NCBI RefSeq assembly: GCF_015277895.1
Contig: NZ_CP063815.1
Location: 2,728,001 to 2,792,000 of the forward strand
Source: Microbacterium abyssi
Lineage (GTDB): Bacteria > Actinomycetota > Actinomycetes > Actinomycetales > Microbacteriaceae
DNA length: 64,000 nt
Reading direction: 5' to 3'
Shown piece by piece: positions 17,491-25,553 of the stretch. A model generated the notes under the pieces. The model was not told the DNA's origin. It ran no database searches and was given only the letters and a program-made list of their open reading frames with translations. Position 1 is the stretch's first letter; every line of letters starts with the position of its first letter. The translations under genes and the position numbers were made by a program.

Positions 17491-17835
17491 TCAGGCTGAG
17501 TGCACCGCGGTGACGATCACGACCGCGAGCGAGACGATGCCGATGGCGAGCACCACACCGGCCAGACTCGCGATCATCGTGGCACCGGGCAGCATCCCGC
17601 GATCGCCGTCGCGGCCGAGCACGTCGTTCACGGCGCGGTAGCGTCGGCGCGCAGCGAGCCAGAGCGTGGCGGCGATCGCCAGTCCGGCGACGCCACCGAA
17701 TGCCCAAGCCGGATGGCCGAACGCCACGGGGAGCAGTCGCAGCGCGACGAGCGAGCCCGCACCGAGGGCGAGCGCCGTGCGCCGCCACGCGAGTTCGGTG
17801 CGCTCGGGCTGCAGCCCGGGATCGAACAGTGTCAT
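17491..17835 (-). CDS. DUF202-family small membrane protein
   Basis: 114 residues with three membrane segments. The N-terminal FDPGLQPERTELAWRRTALAL matches the DUF202 signature (ERT-x-LAW-x-RT). It starts inside the stop of the preceding DUF202 gene (4-bp overlap), forming the usual two-gene pair. The function of the family is unknown; no catalytic motif is seen. Confidence 0.85.
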   Translation of the reverse strand: MTLFDPGLQPERTELAWRRTALALGAGSLVALRLLPVAFGHPAWAFGGVAGLAIAATLWLAARRRYRAVNDVLGRDGDRGMLPGATMIASLAGVVLAIGIVSLAVVIVTAVHSA

Positions 17836-18197
17836 CGCAGCAGGATCGCCAGCAGCAGGAGCACGCCGGCGAGCGTGACGGCGACCCCGAGCACCGCGCC
17901 GAGCGGTGACGAGGGCAACGGCTGCGCGAGGCGCATCGCCCGCTCAGCGCTCCCCCAGCCGAACCAGGCCAGCACGGGTGTCACGATGCCTGCGATCACG
18001 AGCACGAGGGATGCTGCCAGCCGCAGCCCGGGGTGCAGCTCCAGCCCGAGGAGTTCGAGCGCGACACCACCGGCGAGGAGGGCGAGTGCGGTGCGGATCC
18101 AGGCGAGGAAGGTGCGCTCATTCGCCAGGGTGAAGCGCGCATCGGGCTCGGTCCCGTGTGCGTACACCGAGGCGGGGAAGCGTCGACGATCGCTCAC
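17832..18197 (-). CDS. DUF202/YidH-family membrane protein
   Basis: About 121 residues from a GTG at 18195-18197. DARFTLANERTFLAWIRTALALLAGG is the YidH/DUF202 signature, followed by further hydrophobic segments (LAASLVLVIAGIVTPVLAWF and a C-terminal helix ending LLLLAILLR). Co-transcribed with the following DUF202 gene. A TTG ten codons upstream is a possible alternative start, but the GTG places the conserved region at the usual distance. Role unknown. Confidence 0.83.
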   Translation of the reverse strand: MSDRRRFPASVYAHGTEPDARFTLANERTFLAWIRTALALLAGGVALELLGLELHPGLRLAASLVLVIAGIVTPVLAWFGWGSAERAMRLAQPLPSSPLGAVLGVAVTLAGVLLLLAILLR

Positions 18198-18392
18198 AGA
18201 GCCACCGTCCGGACCGCTGAGCCACAAGTCATCTTCGCCCTCCGTATCGACGCTGTCTCGATGCTACCGATGCATCACACCGCGCTGACACGCGAGAACC
18301 ATCTCGAAGCGCGCTCGAGCGCGCACGCGCTGGTACGGTGACGTCGGTGGACGCTGCGTCCCTGGGGCCGGCCGAGCTGGGAAGAACTCGAC

Positions 18393-19715
18393 ATGAAGCG
18401 AACGTCACGGTGGCATCTGGCGCACCTCGCGATGCTCGCTGCGATCCTCCTGCTCGTCGGCGTGATCTCACCGTCGCTCATCCCCGGAGAACCTGCAGCG
18501 GCCGCGACGAACGGCCAGATGGTGTACCCGGCATCGGGCTCGATCGAGTCCAAGGTGGGCGACGGATGCCGCTCGAACCACCGCGACCATGACGGCGTCG
18601 ACATCTCCGGCCAGGGCGGCACGCCCATCCTCGCCGCATACGACGGCGTCATCAAGACGCGTGCCTCTAACAGCGGCTACGGCTACTACGTCGACATCCA
18701 GCACGCGGCGGGGTACGTCACGCGGTACGCCCACATGGCCGCGCAGGCATCCGTCGCCCCGGGTGCGAGAGTGGCGCGCGGCCAGCAGATCGGGGTCGTC
18801 GGAAACACCGGCGCGTCGACGGGCGCTCATCTGCACTTCGAGGTGTGGCGGAACGGATCCGTCTACACCGCGATCAATCAGGGCTTCGTCTGCCTGTCCA
18901 AGGTCACGCGGGGCAATCCGATCCCCCTGGTCTTTCCCGGTCTCAGCACCTCACCGCTCTCGCCGGTTACTTCGGCCGACTACAACGGCGACGGGAGAGC
19001 CGATCTCCTTGCGGTCGCCGGGGACAGCGATCTTCAGTTCCTCGCCGGCAACGGCAAGGGCGGGTTCCTCAAGGCGTCGATCGTCACCGGCGCATGGGGA
19101 ATCCACCGGCACCTGACCCACACGGATCTCAACGCAGACGGAAGAGCGGACATGCTCGTCGCCCGCAGTGACGGGGTTCTCGAGTACTACGCGGGCAACA
19201 CCACTGGAGGCTTCGGCGCTTACGGCACACCCGGATCCGGGTGGTATGACCTTCAGCATGTGACCTCGGGCGCCGACTACACCGGCGACGGCATCCAGGA
19301 TGTGCTCGGCGTCTCAGCGGCCGGCGTGCTCAAGATCTACCGCGGGGACGGCACCGGAGCGCTCCCCGGACCGCACACGGTGGTCGGAAGCGGGTGGAAC
19401 ACGATCCGGTACATCGTCGGCGGCGACTTCAACGGCGACCGACTCGGTGACCTCATGGCCGTCGCCGACAACGGAACCCTCTACTTCTACCCCGGACTCG
19501 GCGGCCGCTTCGGGACCAGAGTCTCACTCGGAAGCGGTTGGGGTGCGATCACCGCGCTCACGGGAGGCGTGGACTACAACGGAGACAAGCACCCCGATCT
19601 GATCGCTCGCACCACGGCGGGTGAACTCCATCTGTATCCGGGAGACGGGACGGGACGGCTCAAGAGCCGGATCCTCATCGGCTCCGGGTGGGGCGGCTAT
19701 CTCCAGCTCGAGTGA
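18393..19715 (+). CDS. Secreted M23 metallopeptidase with C-terminal FG-GAP/VCBS-like repeats
   Basis: 440 residues. A signal peptide (LAMLAAILLLVGVISPSL, cleavage near residue 38) precedes a LytM/M23 peptidase domain. Zinc ligands are visible as H66 and D70 in HDGVD, and H146/H148 in HLHFE. From about residue 190 there are roughly six repeats of the type SADYNGDGRADLLAVAGDSD, each with a calcium-loop-like D-x-N-G-D-G. They form a putative beta-propeller. M23 enzymes cut peptidoglycan cross-bridges; the propeller may bind the cell wall or a polymer. Monocistronic. Confidence 0.93.
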   Translation: MKRTSRWHLAHLAMLAAILLLVGVISPSLIPGEPAAAATNGQMVYPASGSIESKVGDGCRSNHRDHDGVDISGQGGTPILAAYDGVIKTRASNSGYGYYVDIQHAAGYVTRYAHMAAQASVAPGARVARGQQIGVVGNTGASTGAHLHFEVWRNGSVYTAINQGFVCLSKVTRGNPIPLVFPGLSTSPLSPVTSADYNGDGRADLLAVAGDSDLQFLAGNGKGGFLKASIVTGAWGIHRHLTHTDLNADGRADMLVARSDGVLEYYAGNTTGGFGAYGTPGSGWYDLQHVTSGADYTGDGIQDVLGVSAAGVLKIYRGDGTGALPGPHTVVGSGWNTIRYIVGGDFNGDRLGDLMAVADNGTLYFYPGLGGRFGTRVSLGSGWGAITALTGGVDYNGDKHPDLIARTTAGELHLYPGDGTGRLKSRILIGSGWGGYLQLE

Positions 19716-19771
19716 CGCGCCGGAGCGGGGATGGCACGTCGCTGTCTGCACGCGCTCTCTACGATGAGGCC

Positions 19772-20275
19772 ATGACCGCAGTTCGGAAGGGCCCGTCCCT
19801 CGTCTTCGCTCTCGCGCTCCTCGCAGGCACGGCCCTCTGCGGGTGCGCCCCGGAAGCCTCGGAATCGTCGCCGACGCCGGCTGCGGAGGAGACCTCGGCG
19901 TCCGCCTCTCCCTCGCCGACCGCTGATTCTGTGTCTCCCACACCCGATCCCGTTTCGCCTACTGATTCGCCGGAGACTTCTCCCGCCTTCACCGATAACC
20001 AGCTGGCGCAGATCTGCATCGACGTCACCACATCCGTGTACGACGCCGATGTCGTGTTCGACCCCGCGGCTGCCCGCATCGAGAAGCGCACGGTGACGCC
20101 GGAATGGCTCGTGCTGGTGCCGGCTCAGACCAACGGCTACGACGGGGAATCCGTGTGCACGATCGGCGGATCTCCGGCTGATCCCGACATCGAGATGTCG
20201 TCGGGATCCATCCAGCCGCTGCCGGAGGAACAGATCCAGCGGCTCATCCGCGGCGAGAACGAGGGCGGAGAATGA
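19772..20275 (+). CDS. Small secreted lipoprotein, unknown function
   Basis: 167 residues starting at the ATG at 19772. The N-terminus (SLVFALALLAGTALCGC) ends in a lipobox-like L-C-G-C, so the protein is probably lipid-anchored. A Ser/Thr/Pro-rich linker of about 50 residues follows. A compact C-terminal domain contains DNQLAQICIDVTTSVYDADV and ESVCTIGGSPADPDIEM. No family recognised. It follows the M23 gene by 56 bp on the same strand but has no overlap. Confidence 0.75.
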   Translation: MTAVRKGPSLVFALALLAGTALCGCAPEASESSPTPAAEETSASASPSPTADSVSPTPDPVSPTDSPETSPAFTDNQLAQICIDVTTSVYDADVVFDPAAARIEKRTVTPEWLVLVPAQTNGYDGESVCTIGGSPADPDIEMSSGSIQPLPEEQIQRLIRGENEGGE

Positions 20276-20365
20276 CCGCCGGCCGGGTTCGACGGCGGGT
20301 CGCGCGCACGGACGAACGCACCCGTGGTCGACGACAGGATGCCGTAGCTGTGCGACTCTGAACGC

Positions 20366-20473
20366 ATGGTCAACGTCATCGCAACACTGGGCGACATCAC
20401 GCGGCAGCAGGTCGACGCGATGGTCAACGCCGCGTCGGTTCGAGGCCGCTTTCGCCCTTCGCCGGGACGATGA
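20366..20473 (+). pseudogene. Remnant of a macro-domain (ADP-ribose-binding) gene
   Basis: The first 25 codons read VNVIATLGDITRQQVDAMVN and then AAS after the ATG, the classic N-terminus of macro domains (GDIT-x-x-x-VDAIVNAAN). The match stops abruptly; nine unrelated codons and a TGA follow, and the rest of the domain (GGG-V-D-GAI loop) is absent from all frames nearby. This looks like a truncated gene, with the downstream part deleted next to the tRNA region. Too short to function. Confidence 0.6.
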
Positions 20474-20623
20474 CGGGCTGTTCGAGCCGGACGTATAGCG
20501 CGTTCGGCGTCACCGGCCCAGTGTCAATAGCCCGTCGTACCCTTGCCGTCATGCGAACGACCACGCTGAGCTGATCGACCGGTGGCTCTCGGACCCGCAA
20601 CACGACATTGCACGGGGAATGAC

Positions 20624-20668
20624 GAAGACCCCGACTTCCCAGTGTTTTCTACGGGAGTCGGGGCCTTC
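20624..20668 (-). terminator. Terminator hairpin downstream of tRNA-Ser
   Basis: CCCCGACTTCCC (20629-20640) pairs with GGGAGTCGGGG (20653-20663) with one bulged base. Outer arms GAAG and CTTC extend the stem across a one-base mismatch. The loop is 12 nt. It begins five bases past the tRNA 3' end on the minus strand and is the probable end of the tRNA transcript. Confidence 0.7.
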
Positions 20669-20672
20669 GATT

Positions 20673-20763
20673 TGGCGGTGACGGTGGGATTTGAACCCAC
20701 GGTAGGGGGTTACCCTACACAACTTTTCGAGAGTTGCACCTTCGGCCGCTCGGACACGTCACC
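20673..20763 (-). tRNA. tRNA-Ser(CGA)
   Basis: 91-nt class II tRNA with encoded CCA. Acceptor GGTGACG pairs with CGTCACC, followed by the discriminator G and CCA. The anticodon stem CAACT/AGTTG encloses a loop with anticodon CGA, which reads UCG. The long variable arm (GTAGGG...CCCTAC) is as expected for serine. The T arm contains GGTTCAAATCC. No integrase or duplicated 3' end was seen nearby, so there is no sign of use as an attachment site within the window. Confidence 0.95.
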
Positions 20764-20808
20764 GCGGAAGAGTTTACGCGACGGCGGCCGCTCGCGCGAA
20801 TCGGCTGC

Positions 20809-21855
20809 TCACCAGGGCGCGGCGACCTCGGCGTGCGTGCGGAGGACGCCCTCGGTGCTCCCCGCCGGAGCGCGTCCGATCCCGCATTCCGTGGCGACCC
20901 CGAACTCGGGCACGACGGCGGATGCCGCGGCGATCCGCCGCGCGGCACCCTCGGCGCCGTCCTCTCGGTGCACGAGTCCGAGGTACAGCTCATCCACCGG
21001 CGCGAGACCGGCCAGCGGCGCGAAGTACTCCGCGTCGTCCCGCGCGATCGGCACCGGCAGATGCAGCCACGACAGCGACCGCGACGCCGCGGCGATCACG
21101 GCGTTCGCGAAGCGCACCAGCGTCCCGGCATCCGTCGGCTCGATGAAGTGCCGCTCACCCGCGTCGCCGTAACAGAGATGCACGCCCACCTCGACGTCGA
21201 CCGGCACGGCATCCACGAGCGCGGCGAGCCGCGAGACCAGTCCGTCGAACGGGTCGCCCTCCCACCATGCGTCCATCACCGCGCCGTAACCGGAGGCGTG
21301 CTCGATGATGCCCAGCTCGCTGGCCACATCCCACTGGATCGCCAGTTCATCGTGCGGGATCGCGGTCAGGATCTCATTCACCTCAGCCACCAGGGCACCC
21401 GCGTACACGGGCTCGATCGCCGCGCGATCGTCGCCGGAGAAGAACGACGACACCACCGCAACCGGCGTCGGCAGCGACACCTGGAAGCGGATGCCGTCCG
21501 GCACCGCGCCCTCGTCTCGCAGCCGCGCGAACACGCGGTACGACTCGATCGCGGCATCCGCGTATCCGAGCGGCGGCAGCGTGATCGACGCGGCGTCCAC
21601 CCCATCGGCGATCCGAAGCGGCCGCGCGTCGAGGCCGGCTTTGAACGGGATCGGCTCCTCGCCCACCCGCTCGATGCCGTCCGCCTGGCCGAGCACGTCG
21701 GGCTGGAACATGATCCAGTGGAACCTCTTGCCGACCTCGCCGTCGGGGATGCGCTTGAGGTGGCCGCCGAGAAGAGCGACCGAGGTGCGGATCGTCGTCT
21801 CCGCGTCGTCGTAGTTCACGCTGCCCACGAGGAGGGCGCCCTGCGGCTGAGTCAT
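20809..21855 (-). CDS. MetE-like (cobalamin-independent methionine synthase C-terminal fold) protein
   Basis: 348 residues, matching only the catalytic C-terminal barrel of MetE/UROD-type proteins. Zinc ligands are recognisable in VHLCYGD (His and Cys) and in the C-terminal TECGIGRAP (Cys). The N-terminus is VGSVNYDDAETTIRTSVALLG. Stand-alone MetE-like barrels act as methyltransferases in various pathways, and many are uncharacterised. It ends about 45 bp from the tRNA gene and is divergent from the next gene. Confidence 0.75.
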   Translation of the reverse strand: MTQPQGALLVGSVNYDDAETTIRTSVALLGGHLKRIPDGEVGKRFHWIMFQPDVLGQADGIERVGEEPIPFKAGLDARPLRIADGVDAASITLPPLGYADAAIESYRVFARLRDEGAVPDGIRFQVSLPTPVAVVSSFFSGDDRAAIEPVYAGALVAEVNEILTAIPHDELAIQWDVASELGIIEHASGYGAVMDAWWEGDPFDGLVSRLAALVDAVPVDVEVGVHLCYGDAGERHFIEPTDAGTLVRFANAVIAAASRSLSWLHLPVPIARDDAEYFAPLAGLAPVDELYLGLVHREDGAEGAARRIAAASAVVPEFGVATECGIGRAPAGSTEGVLRTHAEVAAPW

Positions 21856-21956
21856 GCTCCCAGGCTAGCCACCGCGACCGCCGCAGAATATCCCCGGCGA
21901 CACCTTCCGTCATGATCGATCGCGCCTGGTTAGGATGACCTCACGGAGGTTGTCCC

Positions 21957-22730
21957 ATGAGCTTCATCACCTCGCCTGCGCTGGCGGAGACCGGCTACGT
22001 CGTCCTCGCCCCGCATACGAGCCCGATCGAGCCCGCCGAGTGGCTCGATCTCGAATACGTCCGCTGGCGCTCCTCCGGAGTGACCCGGTTCGCACCGTTG
22101 GCCAGCTACGCCGGCGACATCGACTGCAACGGATTCTGGAACCACACCCCGCCGCGCACCGACAAGGACGGCGTCTGGATCGACACGCAGGTCGCCACCG
22201 CACCGACGCTGACCCGTCTCGCCCAGGAACCCGGCACGAACGTCGGACGCTGTCGTGTCATCGAGCTGCAGGCGAACACCTACGCCGACGCGATCTACAA
22301 CCTGCACCAGGACGACAACAACCGCCTGAACGAGGACGGCACCGGCTGGGTCGTCCGCTCCTTCGTGAACCTCACCGACGACCCGGACTCGCTGCTCATC
22401 CTCCGCGAGGATCGCTTCGATCCGGCGACCGAGCTGCGACTGCCGCTTCCCGCCGGCAGCCGCATGGTCGTCGACACGCAGCGCTTCTGGCACGCTGTCT
22501 GGCACCGCGGCAACGCCCCGCGCTATTCGCTCATCACCTCGCTGACCTCCGGCCCGGATCTCGACACATACATCTCTGCGCTGCACGGCGACCCGCACGC
22601 GGAGAGCGTCGCGCTCGATCCGCAGCTGATCGAGGAGGCCCAGGTCGAACTCCACCGCCGCATCGAAGAGCGACGCCGCGCCTTCGAGGCGCAGGGCATC
22701 GTCATGGAGCCGCCGGTCGAGCTGTACTAG
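21957..22730 (+). CDS. Hypothetical protein, possible 2-oxoglutarate/Fe(II) oxygenase-like fold
   Basis: 257 residues with a good ribosome site (GGAGG eight bases before the ATG). Soluble. I see a possible metal triad: NLHQDDNN (H-x-D) in the middle and RFWHAVWHRGNAPRYSLITS about 90 residues later, where a His and a downstream Arg sit as in 2OG oxygenases. The surrounding segments (SFVNLTDDPDSLLILRED) fit a double-stranded beta-helix. This is pattern reading, not a family match. Convergent with the MarR gene at 22742. Confidence 0.6.
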   Translation: MSFITSPALAETGYVVLAPHTSPIEPAEWLDLEYVRWRSSGVTRFAPLASYAGDIDCNGFWNHTPPRTDKDGVWIDTQVATAPTLTRLAQEPGTNVGRCRVIELQANTYADAIYNLHQDDNNRLNEDGTGWVVRSFVNLTDDPDSLLILREDRFDPATELRLPLPAGSRMVVDTQRFWHAVWHRGNAPRYSLITSLTSGPDLDTYISALHGDPHAESVALDPQLIEEAQVELHRRIEERRRAFEAQGIVMEPPVELY

Positions 22731-22741
22731 CCCGACCTGGA

Positions 22742-23215
22742 CTAGCGGCCGAGCGCGCCGAGCAGCTCCACGAAATGATCGAGGTCTGCGGCCGACCAGG
22801 TGCGCAGACGCTCGCCGATGCGACCCTCGTAGCGCGCTCGCGCGATCGCGATGCGCTCCTGCGCGAGATCGGTGGCGACCAGTACGCGCGCGCGCCGGTC
22901 CTCGGGGTCCGGCATGCTCTCGACCAGCCCTAGCTCCTCGAGCTGCCGCACCTGACGGCTGACGCCCGACTTGTCGGTCTGCAGGCGCTCGATGATCGCT
23001 CCGGCCGAGGTCGCCTTGCCGCTCGCGATCGAGATCAGCACCTGGTAGCCGAGCGGCTGCAGATCGGGATGCACCGTGACCGCGGCTTCACGCCAGCCGA
23101 TGCGGATCCGTGCGAACAGGCGCCCCAGCTCCTGCTCGACCCGCGTGACGGCGTTCTCGAGATCCTGCCCTTCGCCGATGGGGGTGGACGCGGGGTCGGG
23201 AGACGAGGCGCTCAT
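22742..23215 (-). CDS. MarR-family transcriptional regulator
   Basis: 157 residues. The winged-helix core is ATSAGAIIERLQTDKSGVSR, RQLEELGLVESMPDPEDRRA, with the D-x-R-(R/A) wing typical of MarR. It is closely similar in layout to the MarR protein encoded just upstream (HPDLQPLGYQVL versus HADLQPSGYKLL), so the two look like paralogues. A strong terminator separates them, so it has its own promoter. Its target is not evident; the neighbouring drug exporter is a candidate. Confidence 0.9.
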   Translation of the reverse strand: MSASSPDPASTPIGEGQDLENAVTRVEQELGRLFARIRIGWREAAVTVHPDLQPLGYQVLISIASGKATSAGAIIERLQTDKSGVSRQVRQLEELGLVESMPDPEDRRARVLVATDLAQERIAIARARYEGRIGERLRTWSAADLDHFVELLGALGR

Positions 23216-23235
23216 GATCGCCAGTGTACGGCGAA

Positions 23236-23278
23236 GCCCCGCCGCAGCACGCCTCGCGGGCGAACGCTGCGGCGGGGC
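23236..23278 (-). terminator. Strong hairpin between the two MarR genes
   Basis: GCCCCGCCGCAGC (23236-23248) and GCTGCGGCGGGGC (23266-23278) form a perfect 13-bp stem with a 17-nt loop. It starts 13 bases past the stop of the upstream MarR gene and should end the exporter-marR transcript. Confidence 0.8.
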
Positions 23279-23291
23279 ATCTCCGGGCGCA

Positions 23292-23759
23292 TCAGACTTC
23301 GGCGAGGAGACGGAACACCTTCGAAGCGGCTTGAAACTCCTCGGGCGTCAGTTCGGCGAGGATCTCGCGCAGCCGCTCGGCGTGGCCACCTCTCAGGTCG
23401 GCGAGCGTCTCGCACGCGGCAGGCGTCGCAGTGAGCACACGCTGCCGCCCATCGTGATCGTCGGGACGAGACTCGAGAAGGTCGAGATCCTCCAGCATCC
23501 GCACCTGACGACTGACCACCGACTTGTCCATCTCGAAACGCTCGGCGAGCTGATGGGCATTCGCGCTGCCCGCCCTGGCGATGAACGTCAGCAGTTTGTA
23601 ACCGGACGGCTGCAGGTCGGCATGGATCTGCGCCGCGGATTCCTTCCACAGCGACCGGGCCCTGGCGAAGATCAGGTTCAGGTGCCCCTGGAACTCCGCG
23701 ACCGTGTCATCGACATCAGTCGGCACCGCGCTGTCGACGGCGGCCATGTCAGCGCCCAT
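23292..23759 (-). CDS. MarR-family regulator of the adjacent exporter
   Basis: 155 residues with the MarR winged helix (NAHQLAERFEMDKSVVSRQV, DLLESRPDDHDGRQRV). It overlaps the 3' end of the MFS exporter gene by 11 bp; an ATG at 23747 would just clear the MFS stop. Translational coupling with the pump implies an autoregulated operon. The palindrome in the pump promoter is the natural operator. The ligand is probably a toxic small molecule, but nothing in the sequence names it. Confidence 0.9.
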   Translation of the reverse strand: MGADMAAVDSAVPTDVDDTVAEFQGHLNLIFARARSLWKESAAQIHADLQPSGYKLLTFIARAGSANAHQLAERFEMDKSVVSRQVRMLEDLDLLESRPDDHDGRQRVLTATPAACETLADLRGGHAERLREILAELTPEEFQAASKVFRLLAEV

Positions 23760-25464
23760 TCTCGCGATCTTCGCGCTCGAGCACGCTCACCGAGCCCGTG
23801 GTCCGCGAAGCGGGATCGCCACCAGCGATGCGGATGCTGCCCGTAGACGTCGACGCTCCCACCTCCGCCTCGGCGACCTCGATGACCGATTCCTCGGCCT
23901 GGTCGCGCAGCTGCTCGGCGGCGTTCTTCGTCGACAGCGGCTTGTTCTTGATGAAGGCGATCGCGATGATCCCGAGCACGGCGAGCGGGATCGCGATGAT
24001 GAACGAGTCCGCGATGCCGTTGCCGTAGGCCGACTCGACGATGGTCCGGATGGTCTCCGGCAGCTCTCCCACCTTGGGGACGTCGCCCGACGAGAGGTGC
24101 TGCAGAGCGGTGATCTCCTCCGGCGTGGTCGGGGTGAAGCCCGCAAGCCCGTCGCCGATGTAGGTGCCCACGCTGGTGGACAGCAGCGCACCCATGATCG
24201 TCACGCCGATGGTGCCGGCGATCGTGCGGAAGAAGTTGACGTTCGACGAGGCGGCACCCAGCTGCGTCGGCGAGGTGTCGTTCTGCACGATGAGGGTGAG
24301 GTTCTGCATCACCATGCCGAGGCCGGCGCCGAGAACGAACATGTAGACCGCCACGAGCGGGAACGGGGTGTCGTAGCGCAGCGTCGCCATGAGCGTGACG
24401 CCGATAGTCGCGAGCACGGAGCCCGCCAGCATCCAGCCCTTCCACTTGCCGAACCGGCTCACCAGCTGGCCGATGATGATCGAGGCGCCCATCTGGCCGA
24501 CGATCATGGGGATCGTCATCAGGCCGGACTCGGTCGGCGTCGCGCCACGGGCGAGCTGGAAGTACTGGGCGAGGAACACCGAGGTGGCGAACATCGAGAC
24601 GCCGATGGCGATCGAGGCGATGACCGACAGCGTGAAGGTGCGGTTGCGGAACAGCGACATCGGCACGATCGGCTCCTTGACGAAGAACTCGACCACGACG
24701 AAGGCGAGGATGGCCGCGACCGCGATGGCGCCCAGCGTCCAGCTCGTCGCCGAATCCCACTCGAACTGGCTGCCGCCCATGGACACCCAGATCAGCAGGG
24801 TCGAGACGCCGACGGCGAGCAGGACGATTCCGAAGTAGTCGATCGAGACCTTGGTCCCGCGCTGGGGCTTGGGCAGGTGCAGCGTGAACTGCAGGAGCAC
24901 GAGGGCGAGGATCGCGAACGGCACGCCGACGAAGAAGTTCGAGCGCCAGCCCCACACATCGGTGAGGAATCCGCCCAGGAGCGGCCCGCCGATCGTGCCG
25001 AGCGCCATGATGCCGCCGACGACGCCCATGTACTTGCCCCGCTCACGGGGCGAGATGATGAGGGCCACGGCGATCATGACCAGCGACATCAGACCGCCGA
25101 CGCCGATGCCCTGGATCACGCGCACGGCGATGAGCATATTCGTGTCGGTCGAGAAGCCGGCGATCACCGTGCCGACGGTGAACAGGATGAGCGAGAGCTG
25201 CACGAGGATCTTGCGGTCGACCAGGTCGGCGAGCTTGCCCCAGATGGGCGTGGACACCGCAGTCGCCAGCAGGCTGGCCGTGATGACCCAGGTGTACTGC
25301 GACTGCGTGCCGCCGAGGTCGGCGATGATGACCGGCATCGAGGTCGATACGACGGTGCCGGAGAGGACCGCGACGAACATGCCGACGATGAGGCCGGAGA
25401 TCGCGGTGAAGACCTCGCGAGCCGAGCGCGTGGCCTCGGCTGAGGATGGGGATGCTGTTGTCAA
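23749..25464 (-). CDS. MFS drug exporter, DHA2 (EmrB/QacA) family
   Basis: 571 residues, 14 predicted membrane helices. Motif A of the major facilitator superfamily is seen as GKLADLVDRKILVQ. VIQGIGVGGLMSLVMIAVAL and GPLLGGFLTDVWGWRSNFFV are the DHA2 motifs B and C regions. A long charged C-terminal tail (about 60 residues) is cytoplasmic. It exports hydrophobic or cationic drugs by proton antiport in known family members; the substrate here is unknown. First gene of an operon with the following marR. Confidence 0.94.
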   Translation of the reverse strand: MTTASPSSAEATRSAREVFTAISGLIVGMFVAVLSGTVVSTSMPVIIADLGGTQSQYTWVITASLLATAVSTPIWGKLADLVDRKILVQLSLILFTVGTVIAGFSTDTNMLIAVRVIQGIGVGGLMSLVMIAVALIISPRERGKYMGVVGGIMALGTIGGPLLGGFLTDVWGWRSNFFVGVPFAILALVLLQFTLHLPKPQRGTKVSIDYFGIVLLAVGVSTLLIWVSMGGSQFEWDSATSWTLGAIAVAAILAFVVVEFFVKEPIVPMSLFRNRTFTLSVIASIAIGVSMFATSVFLAQYFQLARGATPTESGLMTIPMIVGQMGASIIIGQLVSRFGKWKGWMLAGSVLATIGVTLMATLRYDTPFPLVAVYMFVLGAGLGMVMQNLTLIVQNDTSPTQLGAASSNVNFFRTIAGTIGVTIMGALLSTSVGTYIGDGLAGFTPTTPEEITALQHLSSGDVPKVGELPETIRTIVESAYGNGIADSFIIAIPLAVLGIIAIAFIKNKPLSTKNAAEQLRDQAEESVIEVAEAEVGASTSTGSIRIAGGDPASRTTGSVSVLEREDRENGR

Positions 25465-25500
25465 AGTGGGGATGCTCCTGCGTCAGAAAGTTGATCTGAA

Positions 25501-25532
25501 GCAACCATACGCCTATGGTTGCTGAACGTCAA
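25501..25532 (-). promoter_or_regulatory. Exporter promoter with perfect MarR-type palindrome
   Basis: GCAACCATA (25501-25509), CGCC, TATGGTTGC (25514-25522) is a perfect 9-4-9 inverted repeat. On the minus strand a -35 TTGACG (25527-25532) is 17 bp from a -10 TATGGT (25504-25509), so the palindrome covers the spacer and the -10. The ATG lies 36 bp further on. This is the geometry of a repressor site, and MarR proteins prefer such short palindromes. Confidence 0.8.
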
Positions 25533-25553
25533 CTGTCATGCTTGAGCAACTAT

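Noticed and set aside
20673-20763. tRNA-Ser as an active integration site
   Set aside because: No integrase gene and no second copy of the tRNA 3' end were seen in the window; only the macro-domain scar hints at past events.
23704-25443. 579-codon plus-strand frame opposite the DHA2 exporter
   Set aside because: Asp/Arg/Glu/His repetitive antisense product; the exporter frame has 14 helices and family motifs.
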